Below the pieces are notes generated by a model. That model was not told the DNA's origin, did no database searches, and worked only from the letters and a program-made list of their open reading frames with translations. The position numbers were made by a program, and so were the translations under genes. DNA of 64,000 nucleotides, taken from contig NZ_JBHZGO010000034.1 of assembly GCF_042747725.1 (NCBI RefSeq), positions 124,001 through 188,000 on the forward strand. The letters are read 5' to 3'. Source of the DNA: FACHB-T130 sp042747725. Its GTDB lineage: Bacteria > Cyanobacteriota > Cyanobacteriia > Cyanobacteriales > FACHB-T130. Below are positions 33,856-41,989 of this stretch, in pieces (the first letter of the stretch is position 1; every line of letters starts with the position of its first letter).

Positions 33856-35286
33856 ATGCACTTAAACACAGAAACTTCTACCCTATCGCCAAAAACTTGG
33901 CCTTTTAGCCTGGAATTGCTCCCACAACCCGCTTATATGGTGGGGGGTGCCGTGCGAGATGCCTTGTTGGGACGCCGCCGCGAGTACCGGGATCTAGATT
34001 TTGTCTTACTGGCGGATGCGGTAAAAACGGCGCGAAAGATTGCCAGTCGCTACAAAGCGGGGTTTGTGTTGTTAGATGCCCAGCGACAGATTGCCAGAGT
34101 CGTATTTGAGCAGGCAACTGTTGATATTGCCCAAGCCGAAGGGTCAAGTCTAGAAATCGATTTGCAGCGGCGCGACTATACAATGAATGCGATCGCTTAC
34201 AATCCCCACACAGGCGAACTCATCGACCCCCTCAATGGCTATGCAGACTTGCAACAGGGCGTCATTCGTATGGTTTCCCCCAAAAATCTCCAAGATGACC
34301 CCTTACGGCTATTAAGAGCCTACCGACAAGCCGCCCAGCTGGGTTTTATCATTGAACCGGAAACCCAATCAGCGATTCGACAACTAGCGCCCTTGCTGGG
34401 GCAAGTATCGGCAGAACGAGTGCAAGCAGAGTTTGCCTATCTTCTTAACACTCCTAAAGGCACTCCTTGGATTATTGCTGCCGTTGACGATGGTTTACTC
34501 CAAACTTGGTTTAAGAGTGCCTCAACTAGCCCTGAACCTCTCCCTAACCCTCCCCTGCAAGGAGAGGGAACAATCGGGGGGTTGGAGGGATTTAGCCCGC
34601 CTTTTCCACAGGGATTGGGGGAATCTGCCATTTTCCACCAGCCGATAACCCCACCTCTTAGCCCCCTCCCCGTTGACGGGGAGGGGGTTTGGGGGAGAGG
34701 TTCCAAAAATCTCTCTACAATCTTGCCAGCGGTTGAACGTTCAGCGGTAGTGCTGGGAGAAACATGGCATGAATTAGCAATCTTTTTATCTAGCTTAGTG
34801 GGCGATACTTTAAAAACTTCTTGGTTGGGAATTGCGAAATTAGCAACTCTACTATCGCCCGTGCCTGAAATAGCCGAGGCTGAATTATTGAATTTAAAGT
34901 ACAGTCGCGCTGAAGTTCGCGCAATCACCACTGCACTCAAATTGTTGCCGCAGCTGCAATCATCTCAGATGTCTTTAGGAGAGCAGTATTTATTCTTTCG
35001 GGAAGCCGGACAGGTTTTTCCAGCCATCCTCGTTCTGGCTGTAGCATCTGGGGTGTCGGTAGCAGAATTGACACCCCTCATTAACCGCTATCTTACTCCT
35101 GACGACCCAGTTGCTCATCCCGCGCCCCTCGTCACTGGCAAAGATTTGATCCAAACTTTCAATCTCCCATCTGGGCCACAAGTTGGTAAACTTCTCACCG
35201 CTATTGGACTGGCACGGGCTGAAGGTAAAATCTCCACTCCCGCAGAAGCCATAAAATTAGTTTCCCAACTACTTGACGAGCGGTAA
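33856..35286 (+). CDS. cca: CCA tRNA nucleotidyltransferase / poly(A)-polymerase family
   Basis: 476 residues from the ATG at 33856; a TTG at 33805 is less likely. The catalytic head reads YMVGGAVRDALLGRRREYRD followed by LDFVL (GGxVRD and the DLD metal site). IAYNPHTGELIDPLNGYADL and DPLRLLRAYRQAAQLGF are the class II motifs. It adds CCA to tRNA 3' ends, which is needed because the tRNA in this window lacks an encoded CCA. A segment of about 75 residues (about 220-295) is unlike the family and matches a genomic repeat, inserted in frame between the nucleotidyltransferase head and the C-terminal helical part. The remainder is normal, so the enzyme is probably functional. Confidence 0.9.
   Translation: MHLNTETSTLSPKTWPFSLELLPQPAYMVGGAVRDALLGRRREYRDLDFVLLADAVKTARKIASRYKAGFVLLDAQRQIARVVFEQATVDIAQAEGSSLEIDLQRRDYTMNAIAYNPHTGELIDPLNGYADLQQGVIRMVSPKNLQDDPLRLLRAYRQAAQLGFIIEPETQSAIRQLAPLLGQVSAERVQAEFAYLLNTPKGTPWIIAAVDDGLLQTWFKSASTSPEPLPNPPLQGEGTIGGLEGFSPPFPQGLGESAIFHQPITPPLSPLPVDGEGVWGRGSKNLSTILPAVERSAVVLGETWHELAIFLSSLVGDTLKTSWLGIAKLATLLSPVPEIAEAELLNLKYSRAEVRAITTALKLLPQLQSSQMSLGEQYLFFREAGQVFPAILVLAVASGVSVAELTPLINRYLTPDDPVAHPAPLVTGKDLIQTFNLPSGPQVGKLLTAIGLARAEGKISTPAEAIKLVSQLLDER
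34528..34712. repeat. Palindromic repeat inserted in frame within cca
   Basis: CTGAACCTCTCCCTAACCCT on the left pairs with GGGTTTGGGGGAGAGGTTCC-type sequence on the right. Inside are CCCCTGCAAGGAGAGGG and CCCCTCCCCGTTGACGGGGA palindromes. The same family lies intergenically at 43968-44035 and 63190-63275. It keeps the frame and adds Pro/Gly-rich residues to the protein. Confidence 0.8.
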
Positions 35287-35359
35287 AATTGCATCACTTT
35301 TTTGGGAGTTATGAGGGGTTTGGGTGAAAAATTTGATGTCTTGCAGACTCAAGCAGTAA

Positions 35360-35394
35360 TGTAGGGTGCTTATCCTAGCACCCTACAGTTTTTG
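35360..35394 (+). terminator. Rho-independent terminator of cca
   Basis: TGTAGGGTGC...GCACCCTACA is a 10-bp stem with an 8-base loop followed by GTTTTTGTTG, about 70 bases after the cca stop. The symmetric stem may also serve the convergent ocp transcript. Confidence 0.85.
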
Positions 35395-35448
35395 TTGCTA
35401 AGCCGATTATTTATGCCTTATCTTATCTCAGCAACTATACTTAGCGTT

Positions 35449-36408
35449 CTACTGACGAGTTAGGTTTAGTAGTTCTTTAGGGGATGCCAGTAAGTCAACC
35501 GCCACGAAGAAAATTTTGCCTTGGGGATCTAGTAAGAACCGCCACGCAATGTTCATCCCAACGCTGGCACCGAACCAAGGAGTTTCTACTTTGCCTGTGA
35601 CTTTATGCTGCGTATAACCATCTTCTATACGCTCAGATACGCCTTTCTGTGGCATCATATTGAGTCCCTGGCATTCTTCGCGCATATATGCAGAAATAGC
35701 TTCACGACCGACAATTGGCTTCTGGAAGGGCGGTTGTAATGCTCCCTTTTCCGCAAATAGAGCCACAGCAGCTTCAAAGTCAAATGCGTTCATGTTTTGA
35801 ATATAGTTCAGCACTGTAGGCTCACTGATGCCATCAATGCTGACCTTCGGACGAGAAGCTAGCTCGGTGGGTGACATCAAGGGATCTTCGGGTTTTGCGT
35901 AATCGTTGAGAGCCGGATCGAATCCCATGTTAATTACGGTATTCCGCAAAACTGTGATTTGCTGACCCGGATCGAGTTTCTTGATGGTTTCTAGCACTGC
36001 TGAGGCTTCAGGTGTCATTTGATAGCCAGGGGGGATGGGAGCGACGATGCCTTTTGCCATCAACTCTCCTAACTCATACCAAAAACCCAGCTTGGTGTTG
36101 ACACTGAAAGAAGAATAGGAACGGCTGATGGGAGTGTCGGCATGGTTAGCAAGATCCTCCATAACTTTCGTTTGGGCGGCAGCTGGCATCTGCTTAATTT
36201 GGGCTAGTAAACCTTCCGCTAGTATCATGCGGGCGGCTCCTGTGGCGGCGCGAGTAATTGAAACACCCATTTCGGTGTAGGCAAACCAAAGTAATGCCAG
36301 TTGATCGTCAACGCTGAGCTTATCGAAAGCTTCCGTGGTAGCTGGAACCGCATTAGCAATCTGAGTTCCAGGGAAAATGCCTTGTGCGGACTCGATCGTA
36401 TAGGTCAT
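35449..36408 (-). CDS. ocp: Orange carotenoid protein
   Basis: 319 residues from the ATG at 36408; a longer frame to 36495 adds unrelated residues. The N-terminal carotenoid-binding domain (1-165) begins MTYTIESAQGIFPGTQIANA, with Trp41, Tyr44, Trp110 (KLGFWYELG) and Arg155 (ITVLRNTV). A linker leads to the NTF2-like C-terminal domain (about 195-319) with Tyr202 and Trp289, which correspond to Synechocystis Tyr201 and Trp288 that hydrogen-bond the carotenoid carbonyl; the Glu partner of Arg155 is in MREEC. Blue-green light converts OCP to the red form, which binds phycobilisomes and quenches excitation. All key residues are present. No frp (fluorescence recovery protein) or carotenoid ketolase gene is adjacent. 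Confidence 0.97.
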   Translation of the reverse strand: MTYTIESAQGIFPGTQIANAVPATTEAFDKLSVDDQLALLWFAYTEMGVSITRAATGAARMILAEGLLAQIKQMPAAAQTKVMEDLANHADTPISRSYSSFSVNTKLGFWYELGELMAKGIVAPIPPGYQMTPEASAVLETIKKLDPGQQITVLRNTVINMGFDPALNDYAKPEDPLMSPTELASRPKVSIDGISEPTVLNYIQNMNAFDFEAAVALFAEKGALQPPFQKPIVGREAISAYMREECQGLNMMPQKGVSERIEDGYTQHKVTGKVETPWFGASVGMNIAWRFLLDPQGKIFFVAVDLLASPKELLNLTRQ

Positions 36409-36752
36409 GGATGCATTATTTAGATTCGTTAAAAGTGTTAATCCAGAAACTTCTGGTTTACGAATCTTTGTCTCCTGTCTTAAAGGATATAACAAAACTT
36501 TACATTATGTAAATAAAATTTTACATAATGCGATACAGCGATCGCGCCATCTAGGACGGCTACGAATCGGCTTTCTTCATACAGGGCGTAGGGTTGATGG
36601 CAATTTCAACCCCCCGAAGTATTATGAAACAGTATGTAAATACTTGTGTTCGCTGAACGCGATCGCCTTGAAAATCAGTAACTTTGGGCAGTTGGCTCCG
36701 TAGTTGCCACAACTGGGTTGTATTTGGTTTTATAATATTAGATTGGGCAATG
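36409..36752. promoter_or_regulatory. ocp upstream region with a palindromic TTTACATTATGTAAA site
   Basis: A perfect 15-bp palindrome TTTACATTATGTAAA lies at 36499-36513, and a second inverted half TTTACATAATG follows at 36520-36530, about 90-120 bases upstream of the ocp start. Nothing else in the 344-bp gap looks coding. The paired half-sites could be an operator for a dimeric regulator of ocp. This is a pattern observation, not a match to a known regulon. Confidence 0.45.
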
Positions 36753-37847
36753 CTAAGCGAGCGCTTCTAAAAAACTTTCTCCTGGTAGCGATCGCATTTC
36801 CATCTGTTGATTAATTTTGACAGCAGCAGCTAATCCAGAATTCATCGCCCCTTCTACCAAGTTTCCTCCACACCAATCGCCACAACAAATTAGGGGCAAT
36901 GGTGTCCCAGCGTCTAGGCAATCTCGATCCAAAGGACGACTGGGGAAAGCATAGCGCCAGCGATGGATTTGAAACCATTCGGGAGAATCCAGCCACGGAA
37001 TGAGTAACTGTGCGGCACGGGATAACATCTGGCTTGCCGCTGGGTTTAAATCTTCGGCGTCCAGGTAACGTTTGGCAAATTCAGCGGTGCTTTGTAGCAC
37101 GAACAGAGGCATCTGGGGATTGGGGCGTTTGCTGCTGTCTAAGCCAATCCACGCTAAGTCAGAGTCGCGTGTAACATCTGGCTGTAACCGCAAATTTCCC
37201 GTCTCTACATTACTTAAATCTTGCTGTCGAGAAGCTGGATAACCCGCCATTACACTGAGGCAGGGGTCAAACTCCACAGTGCGTAAACTATCCAGAAATT
37301 CAGTTGGTATGGTTTTGGCTAAGGGTTCCAGTAGCATCAAAGCTTGAGGCGCTGGAATTGCCACAACGACAGCCTTAGCAGTTAATTTATCGGTCTGCTC
37401 AAAAGTAAGATGCCAAGCTTTCTCATCAGTTGGGGTAATTTCTTGTACCCGTTGATTCAACCGCATTTCTAAACCTGTGACGAGAAATTTAGCGATCGCA
37501 TTCATCCCCATTGGTGCCACATAACGGGGAAGGATCGAGGATGAATTCAGCTTTGCGGGTTCCCATTCGTAAACAGGATTCGTCCAGACTTGAAGAATCC
37601 CCCGATTTCCTTCAAAATCGCTTTGCTTCACCCGCAAAACATCAATAAACTTCTCAATTAACTGCCCTTGGGGTTCTAAATAGCGCAAGCCATGATCGGC
37701 ACAAGTACCCTGCAATCGGCGCGTTGCCACCCTTCCCCCAACACCACGAGATTTGTCAACGACGACCACTTTATATCCAGCTTGGTGCAACTGTTGAGCA
37801 ACGGTCAGTCCCGCGATACCCGCACCAATTACGGCGACATCAAACAC
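36753..37847 (-). CDS. FAD/NAD(P)-dependent amine-oxidase-like (renalase-type) oxidoreductase
   Basis: 364 residues from a GTG start. The Rossmann motif FDVAVIGAGIAGLTVAQQL (3-21) is followed by VVVDKSRGVGGRVATRR, which is the FAD contact motif of the amine oxidase/renalase group, and a C-terminal FAD segment PLICCGDWCGGNLVEGAMNS. It is probably a soluble flavin oxidoreductase; substrate unknown. It lies upstream of ocp on the same strand, but the 344-bp gap with its own candidate operator argues for separate control. Its start is divergent from the YaaW-like gene, with about 80 bp between. Confidence 0.88.
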   Translation of the reverse strand: MFDVAVIGAGIAGLTVAQQLHQAGYKVVVVDKSRGVGGRVATRRLQGTCADHGLRYLEPQGQLIEKFIDVLRVKQSDFEGNRGILQVWTNPVYEWEPAKLNSSSILPRYVAPMGMNAIAKFLVTGLEMRLNQRVQEITPTDEKAWHLTFEQTDKLTAKAVVVAIPAPQALMLLEPLAKTIPTEFLDSLRTVEFDPCLSVMAGYPASRQQDLSNVETGNLRLQPDVTRDSDLAWIGLDSSKRPNPQMPLFVLQSTAEFAKRYLDAEDLNPAASQMLSRAAQLLIPWLDSPEWFQIHRWRYAFPSRPLDRDCLDAGTPLPLICCGDWCGGNLVEGAMNSGLAAAVKINQQMEMRSLPGESFLEALA

Positions 37848-37927
37848 TACTGATAACCCTCAGTCTTCAAGTATATAGAAGTAGAATAAGGGACAGCACC
37901 GAATCTGGGGTCTGGGAGGAATTGAAG

Positions 37928-38770
37928 TTGGACGAGCTGAGAGCCGCGCTGAAATTAGCCACAGAAGAAGAGTTACAGCAACTGACAGATATTCTATTTC
38001 GCCGCAAGTTTAACCCCTTAGATTACGTTCAGACACCTGACCCGATCGATATCCAAAGCCAAGACCGCGAAGCTTGGTTGGATGCTATCGAACAGAGATT
38101 TCGCTTTTTAGCGGCGGATGGAGTGACGGTTTTGCGAGGACGCACGGGTGAAGTAACTTATCGCCAAATTTTGATCCAAGTTTGTCGATATCTGAAAATT
38201 CCCTATTCGGCAAAACTTTCGACGACTGATTTAGAAGCAGAAGTATTTCTCAACCTGATGGGTCGGGCGTGGAAACAAATGCCACGACACGAACAGAAAG
38301 CGTTAACCGCCAGAGTACAGCGATCGCTAGCGAAGTCTCAACTCTCCGAACCCCTGCCATTACAATTGCAGCACGACCCGATGGCTTTACTCGTTAAGGG
38401 GGGCAGTGCCTTAGCCGTCAGTTCGATTGTCCAACCGCTGCTGCTACAACAACTTGCCCGTCAATTTGCGATTCACTTTGCTAGCTATCAAGTCGCCAAA
38501 GAAACTGTTATCCAAGGCAGTGCTGCGGCTGCTGCACAGTTCCAAAATTACGTGGTGATGCAAACAGCTAAGCGGGGGATGGCAATGAGTGCTGCCCGTT
38601 ATGGTGCCCTCCGCAGTGTATTTGCCTTGGTGGGACCCGCGATGTGGGCGTGGTTTTTTGCCGATTTGGGCTGGAGAGCGATCGCTACCAACTATGGTCG
38701 GATTATCCCCATCATCGTTGCCTTAGCGCAAATTCGCCTGACTCGTGCCGAATGCTGGGAACCTGCTTAG
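37928..38770 (+). CDS. YaaW (UPF0174) family protein
   Basis: 280 residues from a TTG at 37928, chosen because GGAGGA ends 7 bases upstream and the product then starts MDELRAALKLATEEELQQLT; no ATG is available nearby and further upstream the frame runs into the divergent gene. Similarity to E. coli YaaW lies in the central part (TTDLEAEVFLNLMGRAWKQM followed by PRHEQKALTARVQ) and at the end (YGRIIPIIVALAQIRLTR). Residues 160-275 include Ala/Gly-rich hydrophobic helices that may associate with membranes. The function of the family is unknown. It precedes the Wzy-like gene by 23 bp. Confidence 0.8.
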   Translation: MDELRAALKLATEEELQQLTDILFRRKFNPLDYVQTPDPIDIQSQDREAWLDAIEQRFRFLAADGVTVLRGRTGEVTYRQILIQVCRYLKIPYSAKLSTTDLEAEVFLNLMGRAWKQMPRHEQKALTARVQRSLAKSQLSEPLPLQLQHDPMALLVKGGSALAVSSIVQPLLLQQLARQFAIHFASYQVAKETVIQGSAAAAAQFQNYVVMQTAKRGMAMSAARYGALRSVFALVGPAMWAWFFADLGWRAIATNYGRIIPIIVALAQIRLTRAECWEPA

Positions 38771-38772
38771 GA

Positions 38773-38836
38773 ATTAAAAGTTAAAAATTAAAAATGAAGA
38801 AATCCCCGTTTTTAATTTTTAATTTCCCATTTTTAA
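38773..38836. repeat. AT-rich inverted repeat (TTAAAAATTAAAAAT family) overlapping the next gene's start
   Basis: TTAAAAGTTAAAAATTAAAA is followed about 10 bases later by TTTTTAATTTTTAATTT, a near-perfect inverted repeat. The same unit occurs at 49293-49342, 49590-49622 and 52627-52681, and half copies at 50425-50440. Here it contains the start codon and first codons of the Wzy-like gene. Confidence 0.75.
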
Positions 38837-40197
38837 GTCGGCATCCTGACCCCAGCTTGCAAGCATCTTGGAACTATGCTCAACTGGGGTTCCTGATTTT
38901 CCCCTTGATTCCAATTCTGGGTGCTGTAGGAATATTTATCGGATTAGTCGGCACCTACAGAAAAAAACATCCCACGATTATCCGACGCCCTCTCAATCGC
39001 GGATTCGCTATCTTTTGCGCCTGGATAATTATTTCAGCGGGTTTCGCCCCTTTTCCTTTAGAAGCCTTGCTGGGATTGTTTAATTTCTTCCCCTTTTTCA
39101 TCTTTTTTGCTGCCTATAGCGAACTTATTCAGACACCAGCACAACTACGACGGTTAGCTTGGATTTTGGTGCTGCCTTCCGTACCAGTGGTGATTCTTGG
39201 CTTGGGACAGCTATTTTTGGGTTGGGGGAGTCCAGCGCCATTGCCAGGTATCCTAGGTTGGGCGCTGCAACCCAAAGGCAATCCCATCGGGCGGATGGCT
39301 GCGGTATTTATGTATGCCAACATTTTGGCAGGATATCTGCAAATTGTGTTTATTCTGGGGCTGGGATTGTGGATTGAAGAAAGCAAAAAGCGATCGCCCC
39401 AACCTTCTCGCTTACGCGCCGCTACGCTAGAGAAAAGCGGGGAAGCACAAGGCAAAAGAAAATATATTTTTCCTCCTATTACTTGGCGAATGGGGTTTCT
39501 GAGTGTAGCGGTAATTGGAAATGCAGCTGCACTTATTTTGACGAATTCCCGCAATGCTTGGGCGATTGTCGTTCTCAGCTGTCTTACCTTTGCCTTCTAT
39601 CAAGGTTGGCGTTGGCTAGTTGCCATAGTTACAGGTATTGCTACTAGCATCCTCTGGGCAGCTTTTGGCCCTTCACCCGTGCGAGAATGGCTTCGCACGA
39701 TTGTCCCCTATTACTTTTGGGCGCGACTCACCGACCAAATGTATCCAGATCGACCTGTGGCGCTGTTACGAACAACTCAGTGGCAGTTTGCTTGGTCGAT
39801 GACTCAGCAACGTCCCTGGACGGGCTGGGGTTTAAGGAATTTTACCCCACTCTACGAGGCACAGATGAAAGTTTGGCTGGGACATCCTCACAGTTTGCTG
39901 TTAATGTTAACTGCTGAAACTGGCATCCCCGCAACCATTTTCTTCTGTGGTTTAGTTGGCTGGGTGATGGTTCAAGCTGTCCTAGTATTGGCAACGCGAT
40001 TAATCCCGTCCCTACAATATAGGTTAATTCTATTCAGTTATTTAGTTGCTTTTGGTGCCTGTACTTTATTTAATACTGTAGACGTGACCCTCTTTGATTT
40101 ACGGGTGAATACCTTGGGATGGTTGCTTTTCGCAGCGATTTGTGGAGTAGTTTATCAAAAGAGAGCGATCGCTATAGCAGTCCTAAATGATTCGTGA
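38794..40197 (+). CDS. O-antigen ligase / Wzy-like polysaccharide polymerase membrane protein
   Basis: 467 residues with about 11-12 membrane helices. The large periplasmic loop after the middle helices holds RTTQWQFAWSMTQQRPWTGW and GLRNF followed by WLGHPHSLLLMLTAETG, the Wzy_C/O-antigen-ligase signature with its conserved Arg and His. It probably polymerises or attaches a surface polysaccharide. Two cytosolic stretches look repeat-derived: the first about 14 residues (MKKSPFLIFNFPFL) lie in an AT-rich inverted repeat, and residues about 200-220 (PSRLRAATLEKSGE) come from a GCTTACGCGCCGCTACGC-type repeat. The last residues (AVLNDS) lie in a third repeat. The original start may therefore differ, for example further in at a later codon. 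Confidence 0.85.
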   Translation: MKKSPFLIFNFPFLSRHPDPSLQASWNYAQLGFLIFPLIPILGAVGIFIGLVGTYRKKHPTIIRRPLNRGFAIFCAWIIISAGFAPFPLEALLGLFNFFPFFIFFAAYSELIQTPAQLRRLAWILVLPSVPVVILGLGQLFLGWGSPAPLPGILGWALQPKGNPIGRMAAVFMYANILAGYLQIVFILGLGLWIEESKKRSPQPSRLRAATLEKSGEAQGKRKYIFPPITWRMGFLSVAVIGNAAALILTNSRNAWAIVVLSCLTFAFYQGWRWLVAIVTGIATSILWAAFGPSPVREWLRTIVPYYFWARLTDQMYPDRPVALLRTTQWQFAWSMTQQRPWTGWGLRNFTPLYEAQMKVWLGHPHSLLLMLTAETGIPATIFFCGLVGWVMVQAVLVLATRLIPSLQYRLILFSYLVAFGACTLFNTVDVTLFDLRVNTLGWLLFAAICGVVYQKRAIAIAVLNDS

Positions 40198-40272
40198 AGG
40201 CGAGATCCTAGGGCAACTCTTACGAAGTCGGGGATCTGAAGGGCTGGCTCACAACTCAAATAGGATTGCGAT
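40174..40272. repeat. ~100-bp repeat TATAGCAGTCCTAAA...AGGATTGC, copy A
   Basis: It starts with TATAGCAGTCCTAAATGATT inside the last codons of the Wzy-like gene, holds GGCGAGATCC...GTCGGGGATCTGAAG and ends ACTCAAATAGGATTGCGATA. Copy B at 40528-40630 shares the order of blocks. The ends (TATAGCAGTCCT / AGGATTGC) are inverted relative to each other. Confidence 0.75.
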
Positions 40273-40369
40273 ATTACTTTAAGTTAGTCATTTCCACACT
40301 TCTAGATATTATCCTTAAGGTGAGCGCCATTCTGGAAATTTCCCTAAATTCTCTGTTTTGTTACTAAAT

Positions 40370-40461
40370 CAGGACTTACGCAAAGCTTATACATATAGCG
40401 TTCTTGTCGGTTCAATCCCTCTGTGGTTGCCCTCAGATGTGGTGATGTTGCGTAAGTCCTG
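40370..40461. repeat. ~92-bp CAGGACTTACGCAA repeat, copy 1
   Basis: The ends are 14-bp inverted repeats CAGGACTTACGCAA / TTGCGTAAGTCCTG. The interior reads AGCTTATACATATAGCG, a variable block, then GTGGTTGCCCTCAGATGTGG. Other copies are at 51009-51102, 54880-54971, 57840-57929 and, inverted, 58237-58328. It sits between copies A and B of the TATAGCAGTCC repeat. Confidence 0.92.
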
Positions 40462-40527
40462 TAAATATCTAATATTAATATCATTGGTTATCGCAATAGC
40501 TGCTATAGGCTTGACAGGGGTTGCTTT

Positions 40528-40630
40528 TATAGCAGTCCTAAACAGATTCATAAAGGCGAGATCCCCGACTTCTCCAAGAAGTCGGGGATCTGAAGCACTG
40601 GCATCTCACAACTCAAAAAGGATTGCTCTA
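40528..40630. repeat. ~100-bp repeat TATAGCAGTCCTAAA...AGGATTGC, copy B
   Basis: TATAGCAGTCCTAAACAGAT, then a perfect hairpin GATCCCCGACTTCTCCAAGA/AGTCGGGGATC, then ACTCAAAAAGGATTGCTCTA. In copy A the hairpin's left arm is degraded (ATCCTAGGGCAACTCTTACG), so copy B is the better preserved member. The rest of 40631-40756 shows one HIP1 site and no gene. Confidence 0.8.
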
Positions 40631-40756
40631 TACCCCGCGAAGGCAAGCTTAAACGCAATAGCCCCAGCATTCGATGCTACGAGACAATGTGGGGCGTCCC
40701 ATGCGATCGCTTAGAATAATTGAAAACCACTCTTAACCAGGCAGAGTGAAGCTGCG

Positions 40757-41398
40757 GTGACTCAAAACAGGGAAAATCCGAATCATGAAGGTCGCAGGAT
40801 ACCATATGAAACAACCTTGGCGACCAGTCATTACGCTTTGCTAGGGCTGCATCCCTCGGCGACGCCGATCGAGATTCGGCGGGCATATCGAGAATTAAGC
40901 AAACGCTACCATCCCGATACCACAGAATTGCCCGCTAAAACAGCAACGGCTAAGTTCCAGCAGCTAAATGAAGCCTATTCCACCCTCAGTAACCCACAAC
41001 GGCGAGTGGCTTATGACCTGAAAATTGGCTATTCCCGCATTAGCGTAATTCAAGCACCGCCAAACTTGAATCCTCCGGTTTCCCAACCCAAAAAGGCATA
41101 TTCCTCCTCAGCCTACTTAGATCCAACCGACCGCCCCCTCTCTTCAGGAGAGGTTTTTGCCCTATTCATCATGGGTTTAACCTTTGTGGGTTGCCTACTG
41201 TTAGCGATCGCCATTGGCTTAACGCGGGGAGAAGCTGCTTTCCAGGTTTCCGGTCTACAAACCCTGCAACCAGCCGAACAGCAGGCGACTCCTCATCCTC
41301 ATCATCTATCTAAACCCGTGGCATCTGGGTCGCGCCTTGCCCCACTCATCCCTCAAAACAGGCGGGTTGATTCAATCTACTGGTCGGATGACAGATAA
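40757..41398 (+). CDS. J-domain (DnaJ-like) protein with a C-terminal membrane anchor
   Basis: 213 residues from a GTG at 40757. The J domain (about 22-90) begins SHYALLGLHPSATPIEIRRA and has the HPD motif in KRYHPDTTE, which activates Hsp70 ATPase. A Pro-rich linker leads to one hydrophobic helix (GEVFALFIMGLTFVGCLLLA, about 132-152) and a polar tail, so it is likely a tail-region-anchored co-chaperone recruiting DnaK to the membrane. DUF3143 follows 38 bp downstream, an arrangement I associate with cyanobacteria. Confidence 0.88.
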   Translation: MTQNRENPNHEGRRIPYETTLATSHYALLGLHPSATPIEIRRAYRELSKRYHPDTTELPAKTATAKFQQLNEAYSTLSNPQRRVAYDLKIGYSRISVIQAPPNLNPPVSQPKKAYSSSAYLDPTDRPLSSGEVFALFIMGLTFVGCLLLAIAIGLTRGEAAFQVSGLQTLQPAEQQATPHPHHLSKPVASGSRLAPLIPQNRRVDSIYWSDDR

Positions 41399-41436
41399 TC
41401 TGGGAAAATCCGCCCCTAGCCAACTTAAAACGACCT

Positions 41437-41709
41437 ATGACTCTTCCCACTGCTGATACGCCCCTCTATAACCATCCCTTGCCCGATCTTGAACAGTGGC
41501 TCAAAAAGATGGGATGTCAACAAGATCGAACTCAGCTGCACTGCTGGCACATTGCTAGACCTTTTTGGAAAGCAGAACTGTCTCTAGATGTGGAGGAGCT
41601 AACCGTGCGCTATCTAGAAGCGGGTGAAGGCGGACGAGATATCCTGCGCTCCTTCAAATATTCCCTGACTCGCCAAGATGTAGAAGACGCCGTTTTTGCA
41701 GGCCCTTAG
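41437..41709 (+). CDS. DUF3143 family protein
   Basis: 90 residues, beginning MTLPTADTPLYNHPLPDLEQ with WLKKMGCQQDRTQLHCWHIA and a conserved-looking FSLTRQDVE-like end (YSLTRQDVEDAVFAGP). It is a small cytosolic cyanobacterial family of unknown role. It lies 38 bp after the J-domain gene on the same strand and is probably co-expressed with it. Confidence 0.82.
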   Translation: MTLPTADTPLYNHPLPDLEQWLKKMGCQQDRTQLHCWHIARPFWKAELSLDVEELTVRYLEAGEGGRDILRSFKYSLTRQDVEDAVFAGP

Positions 41710-41749
41710 AAAAAGTTTTGAGTTTTGAGTTCAAGAAATCCCTCAAAAC

Positions 41750-41961
41750 AGAGACGCGATAGTATCTCACATCTTGCACCAGTCGCATTACCCGCCAGGG
41801 ATTTAAACCCCTGGGCTTTCAGAATCAAGTCTTCTAAGAGAAGACTCAGTAAGAATTTCAGTCCATTTCAATGGACTTGAGCTATGAGCCTTGAACTTGA
41901 GTTCAAGGCGGAATTTGGGCTTACTGAGAATGGTGCAAGATGTCAGATATATCGCGTCTCT
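41750..41961. mobile_element. 212-bp MITE-like element with ~32-bp terminal inverted repeats
   Basis: The left end starts AGAGACGCGATAGTATCTCA and the complement of the right end starts AGAGACGCGATATATCTGAC; both continue to CATCTTGCACCA. Inside are three clean hairpins: AGTCTTCT/AGAAGACT, AGTCCATT/AATGGACT and CTTGAACTTGAGTTCAAG. No ORF is present. It lies between DUF3143 and the convergent uppS. Related ends (CTGACATCTTGCATCAATCG) appear near 43912. Confidence 0.8.
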
Positions 41962-41989
41962 ACAAAATTTATTCATACTTTGGCAATAT

